Shown here in pieces: positions 1 to 7,505 of a DNA stretch of 34,594 nt (position 1 is its first letter; every line of letters begins with the position of its first letter). The position numbers and the translations under genes are program-made. The DNA is from Peribacillus asahii (GTDB lineage: Bacteria > Bacillota > Bacilli > Bacillales > DSM-1321). The notes under the pieces are model-generated. The model was not told where the DNA came from, searched no databases, and saw only the letters and a list, made by a program, of their open reading frames with translations. The stretch is from positions 1-34,594 of the forward strand of contig NZ_QWVS01000009.1 in the NCBI RefSeq assembly GCF_003570725.1. Reading direction: 5' to 3'.

Positions 1-54
1 TGCTACCGCCATCGGTGCTACCGCCATCGGTGCTACCGCCATCGGTGCTGCCGC
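1..54 (-). repeat. 15-bp tandem repeat coding GGSTD units in the second pilin
   Basis: At least three and a half copies of a 15-bp unit (GGTGCTACCGCCATC on the + strand) lie at the window edge, all in frame, coding Gly-Gly-Ser-Thr-Asp. The array continues outside the window. In-frame unit length means copy number changes would lengthen or shorten the tail without breaking the gene. Confidence 0.9.
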
Positions 55-544
55 CATTGTTTCCAGAAGTTTCAGTTTCATTATTAGCTTTACTATTATC
101 ATCATTTTTCACAGATTTTCTATCAAGATTACTTGCTTTAACTGCATAAATCCCTCTTTCTTGCCCTTTTAATGTTACTTTATAAGTAACGTTTGCAGTT
201 CCTAAACGAATAACTTCTACTAAAGCCTCGGTTTGATTGTAATAACCATCCGTATCAGGATCTTTTAGATCGCTCTCGATATATCCGTTGGTAATCAATT
301 CTTTTAAAGTAATTATGTTGTCTTCAATAATATCTTTGTCATTCGCAGCCACTGCCAATCTCGCAGCCCCAATCAATTGCTCAGCATTCGCCACATGCGC
401 ATCCTTTTTACTATTGTCAATAATGTTTGCAATACTTGGCACTGCAATCGCTGCGATAATTCCTAAGATAACAACAACCGCTAGTAACTCAATGAGCGTC
501 AAACCTTTTTGATTTTTGAGTAGTTTTTGTAATTTCTTTTTCAT
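1..544 (-). CDS. Second major type IV pilin (PilA-like), 3' end outside window
   Basis: Open frame starting at the ATG complementary to 542-544 and running off the left edge without a stop (181 codons visible). The protein begins MKKKLQKLLKNQKG, then the prepilin cleavage site G|LTLIEL with Glu+5 and a long hydrophobic helix, as in type IV pilins processed by PilD. The first ~69 codons are nearly identical to the pilin at 7711-8163; after that the two diverge, although the spacing and the motif TYKVTLKGQERGI (against NYKVYLKGDKRGI) keep the same fold plausible. This copy has an extra hydrophilic tail ending in GGSTD repeats coded by a 15-bp tandem repeat at 1-60. The ribosome binding site is GGGGGAAAGG just upstream. 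It is expressed from its own promoter through a c-di-GMP-II-like leader. Total length is unknown. Confidence 0.9.
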   Translation of the reverse strand, partial: MKKKLQKLLKNQKGLTLIELLAVVVILGIIAAIAVPSIANIIDNSKKDAHVANAEQLIGAARLAVAANDKDIIEDNIITLKELITNGYIESDLKDPDTDGYYNQTEALVEVIRLGTANVTYKVTLKGQERGIYAVKASNLDRKSVKNDDNSKANNETETSGNNGGSTDGGSTDGGSTDGGS

Positions 545-625
545 ACCTTTCCCCCTTTTTTTATTTAGAAATAGTGTGTATGTAAATATTCACTAAATCT
601 AGTAGTTTACCAGTTTTAAAGACTT

Positions 626-704
626 AAAATTGGCGGGGTGCACTACTAGCTCCGGATCATTCAAGTGCCCACAATACGAATGATCTTTCATCGCTTCCAA
701 CTTT
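626..704 (-). promoter_or_regulatory. c-di-GMP-II-type riboswitch aptamer upstream of the second pilin
   Basis: Reading the - strand from 704 to 626, the sequence is the same as the aptamer at 7548-7626. P1 is AAAGTTGG (697-704) with CCAATTTT (626-633). The conserved cores GGGCACTTGA and TAGTAGTGCA are present, and GATCATTC pairs perfectly with GAATGATC, as the pseudoknot helix of c-di-GMP-II aptamers does. A downstream ACTACTAG (599-606 on the + strand reads CTAGTAGT) is fully complementary to the aptamer's CTAGTAGT (642-649) and could form the ligand-free alternative. The family match rests on my memory of the clostridial aptamer; ligand specificity is inferred. Confidence 0.85.
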
Positions 705-716
705 ACCTTTTAATTT

Positions 717-746
717 ATTATATAGGCATTTATACTCAAAATCCAA
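717..746 (-). promoter_or_regulatory. Sigma-A-type promoter of the second pilin
   Basis: On the - strand TTGGAT (741-746) is followed after 18 nt by TATAAT (717-722). Transcription would begin just before the riboswitch aptamer. The plus-strand pilin has the same arrangement (TTGCAT-N18-TATAAT). Confidence 0.7.
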
Positions 747-805
747 CACTTAATGTTAGTCTTTTCCTTACATTATGCCTATGAAAATTAATAAAATGTG
801 TCTAT

Positions 806-1099
806 TTATTGAACCGTTTCAAATATCTTAAACATTAGAAACGCAATAGCGTCGACAATTCCTCCGACAGCTCCTGCTAAAAAGACAATAGGCAACGGTT
901 CAATTAATGATTTCACTTGATCCGCTGCATTGTCTATTTTCATATCATAAAAATCGGCTACTTTCTCAAGCATAACATTAATTGAACCAGATTGTTCCCC
1001 GACGGCAATCATTTGTGTAACCATCGGCGGGAATGCCTAGTGTTTTTCTATCGGAATGGACATCAATTCTCTCTTTTCAATTGAACCCCGTGCTTCCTC
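806..1099 (-). pseudogene. pilC 3' fragment with internal nonsense codon
   Basis: This segment matches the last ~97 codons of the intact pilC at 6237-7445 in sequence and frame (for example IEKRELMSIPIEKH against IEKGESMSVPMEKH, then FPPMVTQMIAVGEQSGSI). The Trp codon following EKH is replaced by TAG (complement of 1037-1039), so the fragment is interrupted. It ends at the normal pilC stop, ETVQ then TAA at 806-808. There is no 5' part of pilC: the homology begins at 1099, where the sequence changes to something resembling the pilD leader. A short open frame from an internal ATG (806-1024) remains but has no evident ribosome binding site, so I regard it as a relic carried along with the pilin cassette. 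Confidence 0.88.
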
Positions 1100-1175
1100 T
1101 TTATTTATCAATAATTCCATTGTAACGAAATTCAATACCACTCAATAATAGGATGGTACAATTAACGGAAAAGGG
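1100..1175 (-). other. Remnant of the pilD promoter/leader fused to the pilC fragment
   Basis: Read on the - strand, the bases after the terminator resemble the pilD upstream region at 8205-8280. Both have a run of TTTTTTACCC, a TTGA(G/A)T box (complement of 1140-1145), then after 15 nt TACAAT (complement of 1119-1124, TATAAT at pilD), then GATAA and an AGAGGAAG-like segment. Instead of pilD, the sequence then continues into pilC codons. The join lies near 1091-1105, where the two parental sequences share AGAGG. Confidence 0.7.
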
Positions 1176-1205
1176 TAAAAAATAACTCCTCGGGGAAGGA
1201 GTTAT
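1176..1205 (-). terminator. Rho-independent terminator after the minus-strand minor pilins
   Basis: A perfect 9-bp stem (ATAACTCCT at 1182-1190 with AGGAGTTAT at 1197-1205) with a 6-nt loop is followed on the - strand by a T run. Stem and trailing TTTTACCC closely resemble the pilin terminator at 8172-8204, so it belongs to the duplicated cassette. Confidence 0.85.
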
Positions 1206-1243
1206 AGCATATTTATTAATTTTAAAAACAAGATTTCTATGTA

Positions 1244-1780
1244 TTAGCCATTGTTGCTATTGTCATAATCAGAGGAAGTTAGTTCTTTCATTTTTAGTTC
1301 AATGATATTCTTAGTACTTTCTATAGCATCCGTACCTAAAGAAGCGGTAACGGTGTAGGTAATTTCGATTGTGTTGTTATCGTTTTCAGCTTGCTTTATA
1401 CTCTCGATGACTATTTTGAATTGTTCAGGCTTTTCCCCTAGCGTTCTGTTCAATTCTTGATTAGGTGCAAGTTTATAACTTTTTAATTCATCTTTAAAAT
1501 AACATACGTATTTGTCCGGAAGACTAGTAAGATCACAGGCGGGTAAAGATTCAGAATGTAAATTGGTTGCTGCATCGGAGCTTGCTTTATCTACGGATTC
1601 CTCTACATAAGTTATTCCCATTTCTAATAATCTATTTAACTGTATTTTTTGTTCTGTTTTTTTATTTTGATTAGCACTGTTTAAAACATTGCTGATTAAA
1701 GTTAACGAAAAGATAAAAATTAATGTAATCGTTAATAATACAAGTACTAATGTATAACCTGCTTCATTTTTTTCTTTCAT
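1244..1780 (-). CDS. Minor prepilin, PilX/GspK-like
   Basis: A 178-residue protein with a short leader MKEKNEAG, then YTLVLVLLTITLIF: a prepilin-like N-terminus with Gly before a hydrophobic helix. The position equivalent to Glu+5 is not acidic, which is typical of PilX/GspK-type tip pseudopilins. The rest is hydrophilic, with two Cys about 9 residues apart (PACDL and YVCYF), and ends in SDYDNSNNG. It follows the PilV-like gene by 12 nt with ribosome binding site AGGAGA, so the two are co-transcribed. A rho-independent terminator follows. The assignment as a pilus tip/priming subunit is inferred from the N-terminus and neighbourhood. Confidence 0.75.
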   Translation of the reverse strand: MKEKNEAGYTLVLVLLTITLIFIFSLTLISNVLNSANQNKKTEQKIQLNRLLEMGITYVEESVDKASSDAATNLHSESLPACDLTSLPDKYVCYFKDELKSYKLAPNQELNRTLGEKPEQFKIVIESIKQAENDNNTIEITYTVTASLGTDAIESTKNIIELKMKELTSSDYDNSNNG

Positions 1781-1792
1781 GTAGTTATTCTC

Positions 1793-2173
1793 CTAATTGT
1801 CGGAATCTAGTTCTACATATCCATATACGGTTGTTAGTTCTTTGCTGTCCTCTGAATATATGGTTATAGAAATAGGAAGTAAACCTAATGAGCTTTCTTC
1901 TCTGTTCTGAGATAAAGGTGTCATAGTTGCAAGGTAGGTTTTATTATTTAACTCAATAGACTTCTCATAACTTTTTGTTTTAAAATTACTAGTTACGTTA
2001 TGAAGCTCCTTTTCAGCTAGGTTGATTGCTGTTAATGTATCTTCGGTTTTCACAGAAAAGGTCATTGAATTAGAGAAGAAAGATAAGAACACGGTTAACA
2101 CAATGCCGAGAATCGTAATAGATGCTAGTACTTCTATAAGAGTGAAACCGTTATTGTTTTTAAAATTGTTCAC
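1793..2173 (-). CDS. Minor prepilin, PilV/GspI-like
   Basis: A 126-residue protein starting at GTG (complement of 2171-2173) behind GGTGGT. The N-terminus MNNFKNNNG|FTLIEVLASITILGIV is a canonical class III prepilin signal with Glu+5. The short globular part includes NLAEKELHNVTSN, resembling PilV/GspI-type minor pilins, which often have an Ala-Glu-x-x-Leu segment after the helix. It is the first gene of a two-gene unit diverging from the PilW-like gene across 183 bp, probably contributing with its neighbours to a pilus-initiation complex. Confidence 0.8.
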   Translation of the reverse strand: MNNFKNNNGFTLIEVLASITILGIVLTVFLSFFSNSMTFSVKTEDTLTAINLAEKELHNVTSNFKTKSYEKSIELNNKTYLATMTPLSQNREESSLGLLPISITIYSEDSKELTTVYGYVELDSDN

Positions 2174-2356
2174 GAATTTCTACCACCTAGTGTCTTTTTA
2201 ATAAGTATATATCAAACTATAATAAAGATTAGGATAATTTTATTAAAAAGTAGTGAATAATTAACAGTCATCAAAGACTAAAGAATTAGGTGTAGTAATT
2301 AGTAAAACTATTATTAAAACTATTATTTTCATTCTATTAAAAGTGTGGTGTGATAA
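2174..2356. promoter_or_regulatory. Divergent promoter region between minor pilin genes
   Basis: An AT-rich 183-bp gap between divergently oriented minor pilins. On the + strand TATAAT occurs at 2218-2223 but with no good -35 box. A perfect tandem duplication of AAAACTATTATT occupies 2304-2327, just upstream of the PilW-like start. No clear hairpin terminator is present. Promoters must lie here, but I cannot place them with confidence. Confidence 0.45.
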
Positions 2357-3484
2357 GTGAGGAAAAAATATATATCGCAACAATCCGGATTAACCTTGAT
2401 TGAAGTATTGGCAGCACTAACTATTTCAGCATTAGTAATAGGCATAGTTTATGGTGTTTTTACTTATTCGGTTCAATCTAATAATAAAACCCAATCTCAC
2501 ATTAACTTAAGACAAGAAGCTAACTTAATTATTACCGAAATGAGAAAACGGCATCAAGAGGCAACAGCAAACTATGAAATATGTTATGACGAGTTACTTG
2601 CGAATGAACTACCCTCTAAACAGGGGCTTTTGTTAGAAAAGGTTTCTATTAATGGAACAACTATAAATGCAACTAAGTGCAAACAGGAAATAGATCCTTC
2701 TCAAGCTCTGCCTGTTGAATTTACCTTGATTGATCAACAAAATCGTAATCAATTTACAATAGATACGGTGATTGAAGGGAGACGAAACAGTAAACCGCTA
2801 GCTGTGGAGATAGAGGAGCCAGATCAACAACAAAGTTTTGCAGATTATTTACGAGCAACTGGGATATTTGTGTATGTGAATACTGTGGAGCTTGATGGTA
2901 CAAAAAGTGAGATTGTAGGGGAAAATTCCACTGTAGTTCTAAGACAAGGTTTCCCTAAGAAAACTTCAGAATCTAGTTGGAGTATAGAGGCAAAGGATAT
3001 TTATATCAAAGATAACCTTTCTATGAAGAACTTTACATTAGGAAATCCTGGTGATTCAGTTATAGTTAGTAATATATACGTTGATGGTGATGTTAAATTT
3101 GATAAAAATATAAAAGGTCCATTAATTAATGGGCATTTACAGTATACAGGCAAGTTGGAGTTGAACGAAAATTCTATTGAATCTGTTATTAGTCATTCTA
3201 ATCAATGGGTTGAGACAATATCTTTTCCGTCTTTAGATAAACTTTTCCCGAAATTAGAATCCCCAATTAAAAATGTTGGCAAGGTAGTTATTGCTAGCTA
3301 CGATACAGACCCTATTACTTTTAATGTAAATAAGAATGGAATTGTATTTTATCCAAATGGTACAGTGACGGTTGGAGGTCACAGTACATTTACAGGGATT
3401 ATTATAGCTAATAAGCTTGTAGTAAGTGGAAATAGTAAGGTGGAGTTTGAGGCGTTGGTAGAAGATGATAAATTACCATTTTAA
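2357..3484 (+). CDS. Large PilW-like minor prepilin with beta-rich C-terminal domain
   Basis: 375 residues from a GTG start. The leader MRKKYISQQSG precedes LTLIEVLAALTISALVIGIV, a prepilin cleavage site with Glu+5 and a transmembrane helix. The protein is much longer than most minor pilins. Residues ~205-375 show short alternating hydrophobic strands with Gly/Asn turns (DIYIKDNLSM, NIYVDGDVKF, GIVFYPNGTVTV, GGHSTFTGIIIANKLVV), a pattern suggesting a stacked beta-helix or bactofilin-like fold. Such a domain could cap the pilus or act as an adhesin; that role is inferred. pilB follows after 60 bp without an intervening terminator, so the gene may head the pilBTC operon. Confidence 0.78.
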   Translation: MRKKYISQQSGLTLIEVLAALTISALVIGIVYGVFTYSVQSNNKTQSHINLRQEANLIITEMRKRHQEATANYEICYDELLANELPSKQGLLLEKVSINGTTINATKCKQEIDPSQALPVEFTLIDQQNRNQFTIDTVIEGRRNSKPLAVEIEEPDQQQSFADYLRATGIFVYVNTVELDGTKSEIVGENSTVVLRQGFPKKTSESSWSIEAKDIYIKDNLSMKNFTLGNPGDSVIVSNIYVDGDVKFDKNIKGPLINGHLQYTGKLELNENSIESVISHSNQWVETISFPSLDKLFPKLESPIKNVGKVVIASYDTDPITFNVNKNGIVFYPNGTVTVGGHSTFTGIIIANKLVVSGNSKVEFEALVEDDKLPF

Positions 3485-3544
3485 AAGGTTTATAGGGGAA
3501 TACGATATTTTCACACATAAGTATAAAACAGGCAGGTGAACACC

Positions 3545-5185
3545 ATGGCAAAAGAACGAAAACGTCTAGGCGATTTACTCGTTGAAGCGGGAATAATTAC
3601 CGAGGAAAAACTAGAAGAAACATTACGGGAGAAGAAGAGCGGGCAGAGGCTCGGGGATGCTCTGCTTGAGCGGGGGTTGATTAGTGAGCAGCAGTTAATT
3701 GAAGTGCTGGAGTTTCAACTCGGGATTCCGCACATTAGTTTATATCGGTATCCGGTTGATGTGAGTTTGTTGAACCTTGTGTCGAAGGACTTTGCGTTTC
3801 GAAATACGCTTTTGCCAATTAAAAAAGAAGATAATCAGCTCATTGTAGCAATGAATGACCCGATGAATTATATCGCGCTCGATGATATGCGGCTGTCGAC
3901 AGGATTTCAGATTTCACCAGTTATTGCAACGAAGGAAGATATTGTGTCGGCGCTTTATAAATATTACAACATGTCGGAAACGTTTGAAGATATGGAATTA
4001 GAAGGTTTGGATGATGGAGAGGATGAGGGAGCACCGGCTGTCCGGCTGATGAATCAAATTTTGGCGGCAGGGGTTCAGCTAAAGGCGAGTGATATTCATA
4101 TTGATCCGCATGATACAAAAATACTCGTTCGCTACCGCGTCGATGGCATTTTACGGACAGAGAGAGTATTGTCTAAAAACATCTACAATTTACTTATTTC
4201 GCGTATTAAAATTATGGCGAATTTAAATATTACCGAGTCTCGTTTGCCGCAAGATGGACGAGTTAAGCTGGATGTCAATCTGACACCGGTTGATTTACGG
4301 ATTTCTCTCTTACCAACGGTGGATGGTGAAAAGGTCGTTATTCGGATTTTGGACTTAACGAGTGTGCGCATAAACCTTTCGCAGCTCGGTTTTAATAAAG
4401 TGAATGCCCAGAAGTTTATGTCGATGATTGAACGTCCATCCGGTATGGTGTTGATTACAGGTCCAACAGGATCGGGGAAAACGTCCACTCTTTATGCGGC
4501 CTTAAATCAGCTCAATACACAGGAAGTCAATATTGTCACAATCGAAGATCCAGTTGAGTATCAGCTTCCTGGCATCAACCAAGTGCAAGTGAATCAAACG
4601 GTTGGTCTCACATTTGCAACAGGGTTGCGATCGATTCTGCGCCAGGATCCTAACATTATCATGATTGGAGAAATTCGTGATACGGAAACAGCGGATATAG
4701 CGGTTCGTGCTTCATTAACCGGTCATCTGGTTTTAAGTACTCTGCACACGAATAGTGCATTGTTAACGATTCCTCGCTTGCTTGATATGGACATTGAACC
4801 GTATTTAGTCGTTTCTTCTCTAACTGGGGTAGTAGCACAACGGTTAGTTCGGAAAGTATGCAGTCAATGTAAACAAGAATATCATCCAACAGAAATGGAA
4901 AAAACTTTATATCAAAAACGAGGAATAAAAGTCGATACATTATATAAAGGAAAAGGCTGCAATACTTGTCAAAACAGCGGCTACCGTGGAAGACTTGCGA
5001 TTCATGAAGTGTTAACGATTGATGATACGATTCGTTCAATGATGATGAATAATAAATCGATTCAGGAAGTTAAACAGTATGCAATGCGCAGCGGGATGAT
5101 TTTTTTACTGGACGATGGATTATTAAAAGCGAAAGCGGGACTGACAACGGTAGAAGAAGTGCTGCGAGTGACGATTCAGGAGTAG
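3545..5185 (+). CDS. pilB: Type IV pilus assembly ATPase PilB with MshEN c-di-GMP-binding domain
   Basis: Cytoplasmic hexameric ATPase that powers pilin polymerisation. I chose ATG 3545 (546 residues), 6 nt after AGGTG; GTG 3536 lies inside that ribosome binding site. Residues 7-30 and 35-58 form two tandem RLGxxLxxxG...L motifs (RLGDLLVEAG, RLGDALLERG, the second ending in Gln58), the signature of MshEN domains that bind c-di-GMP. The ATPase domain has Walker A GPTGSGKT (306-313), the LRQDPNIIMIGEIRD Walker B region and the HTNSA His box. A zinc tetracysteine site is formed by Cys439, 442, 472 and 475. Length matches PilB/GspE. pilT follows 11 nt later. Confidence 0.96.
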   Translation: MAKERKRLGDLLVEAGIITEEKLEETLREKKSGQRLGDALLERGLISEQQLIEVLEFQLGIPHISLYRYPVDVSLLNLVSKDFAFRNTLLPIKKEDNQLIVAMNDPMNYIALDDMRLSTGFQISPVIATKEDIVSALYKYYNMSETFEDMELEGLDDGEDEGAPAVRLMNQILAAGVQLKASDIHIDPHDTKILVRYRVDGILRTERVLSKNIYNLLISRIKIMANLNITESRLPQDGRVKLDVNLTPVDLRISLLPTVDGEKVVIRILDLTSVRINLSQLGFNKVNAQKFMSMIERPSGMVLITGPTGSGKTSTLYAALNQLNTQEVNIVTIEDPVEYQLPGINQVQVNQTVGLTFATGLRSILRQDPNIIMIGEIRDTETADIAVRASLTGHLVLSTLHTNSALLTIPRLLDMDIEPYLVVSSLTGVVAQRLVRKVCSQCKQEYHPTEMEKTLYQKRGIKVDTLYKGKGCNTCQNSGYRGRLAIHEVLTIDDTIRSMMMNNKSIQEVKQYAMRSGMIFLLDDGLLKAKAGLTTVEEVLRVTIQE

Positions 5186-5196
5186 GAGGCATCAAT

Positions 5197-6237
5197 ATGA
5201 AAGAAAAACTAGATTACTTGCTAACGGCTGCATTTGAATTAGGAACATCTGATATTCATTTAACTGTTGGGGTTCCTCCAATCATGAGGCTTCATGGGGA
5301 ACTCAAGCAATATGGTAAGGATGTGTTAAAGCCGGCTGATACGGAAGCAATGGCTCGAGCAATTGTTCCAGAAGGTTTATGGGAGAAGCTGAAAACGAAT
5401 GGAGAACTTGATTTTTCATACAGCATTCCACAAGTATCGCGTTTTCGTGTCAATGCATATCATCAGCGGAACTGTTTAAGTCTTGCTATCCGGGTTGTAC
5501 CGACAGAAGTTCCAACATTAGAAAAACTGAACATGCCGCATGTGTTACGAGACATTTCTGAAAAACCGCAAGGACTTGTGCTTGTGACAGGGCCGACAGG
5601 AAGCGGGAAATCAACGACGCTGGCGGCGATGATTAACTATATTAATAAACATTTGAAACGTCATATTATCACGTTAGAAGATCCGATTGAATATTTGCAT
5701 AAACATGGTATGAGCATTATTGATCAACGGGAAGTCGGTTTTGATACGAGTAATTTTGCCAACGGTCTTCGCGCTTGTCTTCGTCAAGATCCAGACATTA
5801 TTTTAGTAGGAGAAATGCGAGATTTAGAAACGATTTCGACGGCGATTACGGCAGCGGAAACCGGGCATTTAGTGTTAGGGACGTTGCATACAACCGATGC
5901 TCCGGCGACGATTGATCGAATTATTGATGTATTTCCGCCGAATCAGCAGCCGCAAGTACGCATTCAGCTTGCTTCTGTATTAGGGGCGATTATCTCGCAG
6001 CGCTTGCTTCCAACAAAAGATCGAAAAGGACGGGTAGCGGCGACAGAAATTATGATTAATAATTCCGCAATTCGTAATTTAATCCGAAATGAAAAAATTC
6101 ACCAAATCCACAGTATTATGCAAACGAGTAAATCAGCTGGCATGCATACCCTTGAAATGTCGATGAAAGAGCTGATTGAAAAAGGTCGGATTGATGTACA
6201 GTCAGCTGCTCCTTACTTACAAGAGGTTACGATGTAA
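5197..6237 (+). CDS. pilT: Pilus retraction ATPase PilT
   Basis: 346 residues, the normal PilT size. PilT hexamers depolymerise the pilus and drive twitching motility. Visible motifs are the N-terminal TSDIHLTVG, Walker A GPTGSGKST from residue 132, RQDPDIILVGEMRD, and the His box HLVLGTLHTTDA. The start ATG is preceded by AGGAGG. It lies between pilB and pilC, and its stop overlaps the pilC start (TAATG). The presence of PilT separates this system from the retraction-free ComG transformation pseudopilus of B. subtilis and points to genuinely retractable pili. Confidence 0.96.
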   Translation: MKEKLDYLLTAAFELGTSDIHLTVGVPPIMRLHGELKQYGKDVLKPADTEAMARAIVPEGLWEKLKTNGELDFSYSIPQVSRFRVNAYHQRNCLSLAIRVVPTEVPTLEKLNMPHVLRDISEKPQGLVLVTGPTGSGKSTTLAAMINYINKHLKRHIITLEDPIEYLHKHGMSIIDQREVGFDTSNFANGLRACLRQDPDIILVGEMRDLETISTAITAAETGHLVLGTLHTTDAPATIDRIIDVFPPNQQPQVRIQLASVLGAIISQRLLPTKDRKGRVAATEIMINNSAIRNLIRNEKIHQIHSIMQTSKSAGMHTLEMSMKELIEKGRIDVQSAAPYLQEVTM

Positions 6238-7445
6238 TGGCTGTTTTTCGCTATGTAGGAAGAGATCGTACCGGCAAAAAGAAAGAAGGCAGAGTGAATG
6301 CAGAAAACCGAAAAGAAGCGGTAAGTAATCTGCGTGAAACAGGAATTGCCGTCATTCGAATTGAAGAATTAACCGGTATTTTGTATAAGGAAATCTCGTT
6401 AGGGAAGAGAAAAGTAAAAAATAAAGATTTTGTTATTTATTTGCGCCAATTTTCGACGCTATTAAAGGCTGGAATCAGCTTAGTAGAAGCAACGAAAATT
6501 CTTTCTGAGCAAACGTCTAGTAAAATATTAAAGAAAACGCTCATAGACTTGCTTCATAGTTTAGAAGCTGGGAAGCCGTATTCAGATGGTGCTGAGAAGC
6601 ATCCAAACGTTTTTCCTGCTATTTTTGTCAACATGATGCGTGCCGGAGAAGCAGGCGGTAATATTGATGAGATTTTAGAAAGAATGGCTGTTTATTTTGA
6701 AAAGCAATATCAAACACGAAAAAAAGTCCAATCAGCGATGACCTATCCTGCAACTGTTGGAATGATTACCATTACGATTGTTATTTTTCTCTTATCGACT
6801 GTCGTTCCATCTTTTCAAAAGGTATTTGTTTCATCAGGAGCCGAGCTTCCGCTTATTACTAAAATTGTTATCGGCATGGGAGGATTTTTTCAATCGTTTT
6901 GGTGGCTTTTTGTTTTGTTTGTGATTGCCCTATATATCGGCATTCGTTTCATTCTTCAAAACCGTCAAACGAAGTATTATTGGGATTATGCTCTTTTAAA
7001 GATTCCGTTATTCGGTGCTATGCTTCAAAAAGCGCAAATGGCGCGTATGACCCGAACGCTTAGCTCGCTTTTTTCAAGCTCTGTACCAATTTTGCAATCG
7101 TTAACTATCGTTGAGAGAATTGTTGGGAATGAAGTAATCGCTCGCGTTGTTAAAGAGGCCAGGAGCTCGATTGAAAAAGGAGAGTCGATGTCTGTTCCAA
7201 TGGAAAAGCACTGGGCCTTCCCGCCGATGGTTACACAAATGATTGCAGTCGGGGAACAATCTGGGTCAATTGATGTTATGCTTGAGAAAGTAGCGGATTT
7301 TTACGATATGGAAGTGGACAATGCAACGGATCAAGTGAAATCATTAATTGAACCAATGCTTATTGTCTTTTTAGCAGGAGCTGTTGGAGGAATTGTCGGC
7401 GCTATTGCGTTTCCGATGTTTAAGATATTTGAAACAGTTCAATAA
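6237..7445 (+). CDS. pilC: Type IV pilus inner-membrane platform protein PilC
   Basis: 402 residues, full length for PilC/GspF. Two homologous halves are visible (RQFSTLLKAGISLVEA and ARMTRTLSSLFSSSVPILQS), with membrane segments near residues 175-195, 220-235 and the C-terminal AGAVGGIVGAIAFPMF. PilC anchors the extension and retraction motors beneath the growing pilus. It begins at the ATG overlapping the pilT stop by one base. The last ~97 codons are duplicated as a broken copy at 806-1099. The pilin gene follows, but with its own promoter and riboswitch. Confidence 0.95.
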   Translation: MAVFRYVGRDRTGKKKEGRVNAENRKEAVSNLRETGIAVIRIEELTGILYKEISLGKRKVKNKDFVIYLRQFSTLLKAGISLVEATKILSEQTSSKILKKTLIDLLHSLEAGKPYSDGAEKHPNVFPAIFVNMMRAGEAGGNIDEILERMAVYFEKQYQTRKKVQSAMTYPATVGMITITIVIFLLSTVVPSFQKVFVSSGAELPLITKIVIGMGGFFQSFWWLFVLFVIALYIGIRFILQNRQTKYYWDYALLKIPLFGAMLQKAQMARMTRTLSSLFSSSVPILQSLTIVERIVGNEVIARVVKEARSSIEKGESMSVPMEKHWAFPPMVTQMIAVGEQSGSIDVMLEKVADFYDMEVDNATDQVKSLIEPMLIVFLAGAVGGIVGAIAFPMFKIFETVQ

Positions 7446-7505
7446 ATAGAAACATTTTATTGATCGTTATAGGCAAAATGTAATAAAATGGACAAAAATT
7501 TTCGG

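Larger units (their letters stand above)
338..1099 (-). repeat. Left arm of ~760-bp inverted repeat (pilC 3' end, riboswitch, pilin 5' end)
   Basis: On the - strand this arm contains the pilC remnant, promoter, riboswitch, ribosome binding site and first 69 codons of a pilin. The partner arm is 7155-7917 on the + strand. The leader from the -10 box to the pilin ATG (~180 nt) differs at only a handful of positions. The pilC part is roughly 90% identical, and the stretch between the pilC stop and the -35 box is the least conserved. Confidence 0.88.

Noticed and set aside
1..60. CRISPR-like array
   Set aside because: The 15-bp units are contiguous with no spacers and are in frame within the pilin gene.
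806..1024. A genuine 72-residue protein
   Set aside because: It is the tail of a pilC copy after an internal stop, with no ribosome binding site.
338..1099. Insertion sequence or transposon causing the inverted repeat
   Set aside because: No transposase, terminal inverted repeat or target duplication is visible; the content is entirely pilus-locus sequence.
3536..3544. GTG at 3536 as the pilB start
   Set aside because: This GTG is part of the AGGTG ribosome binding site; ATG 3545 is correctly spaced and gives the usual PilB N-terminus.
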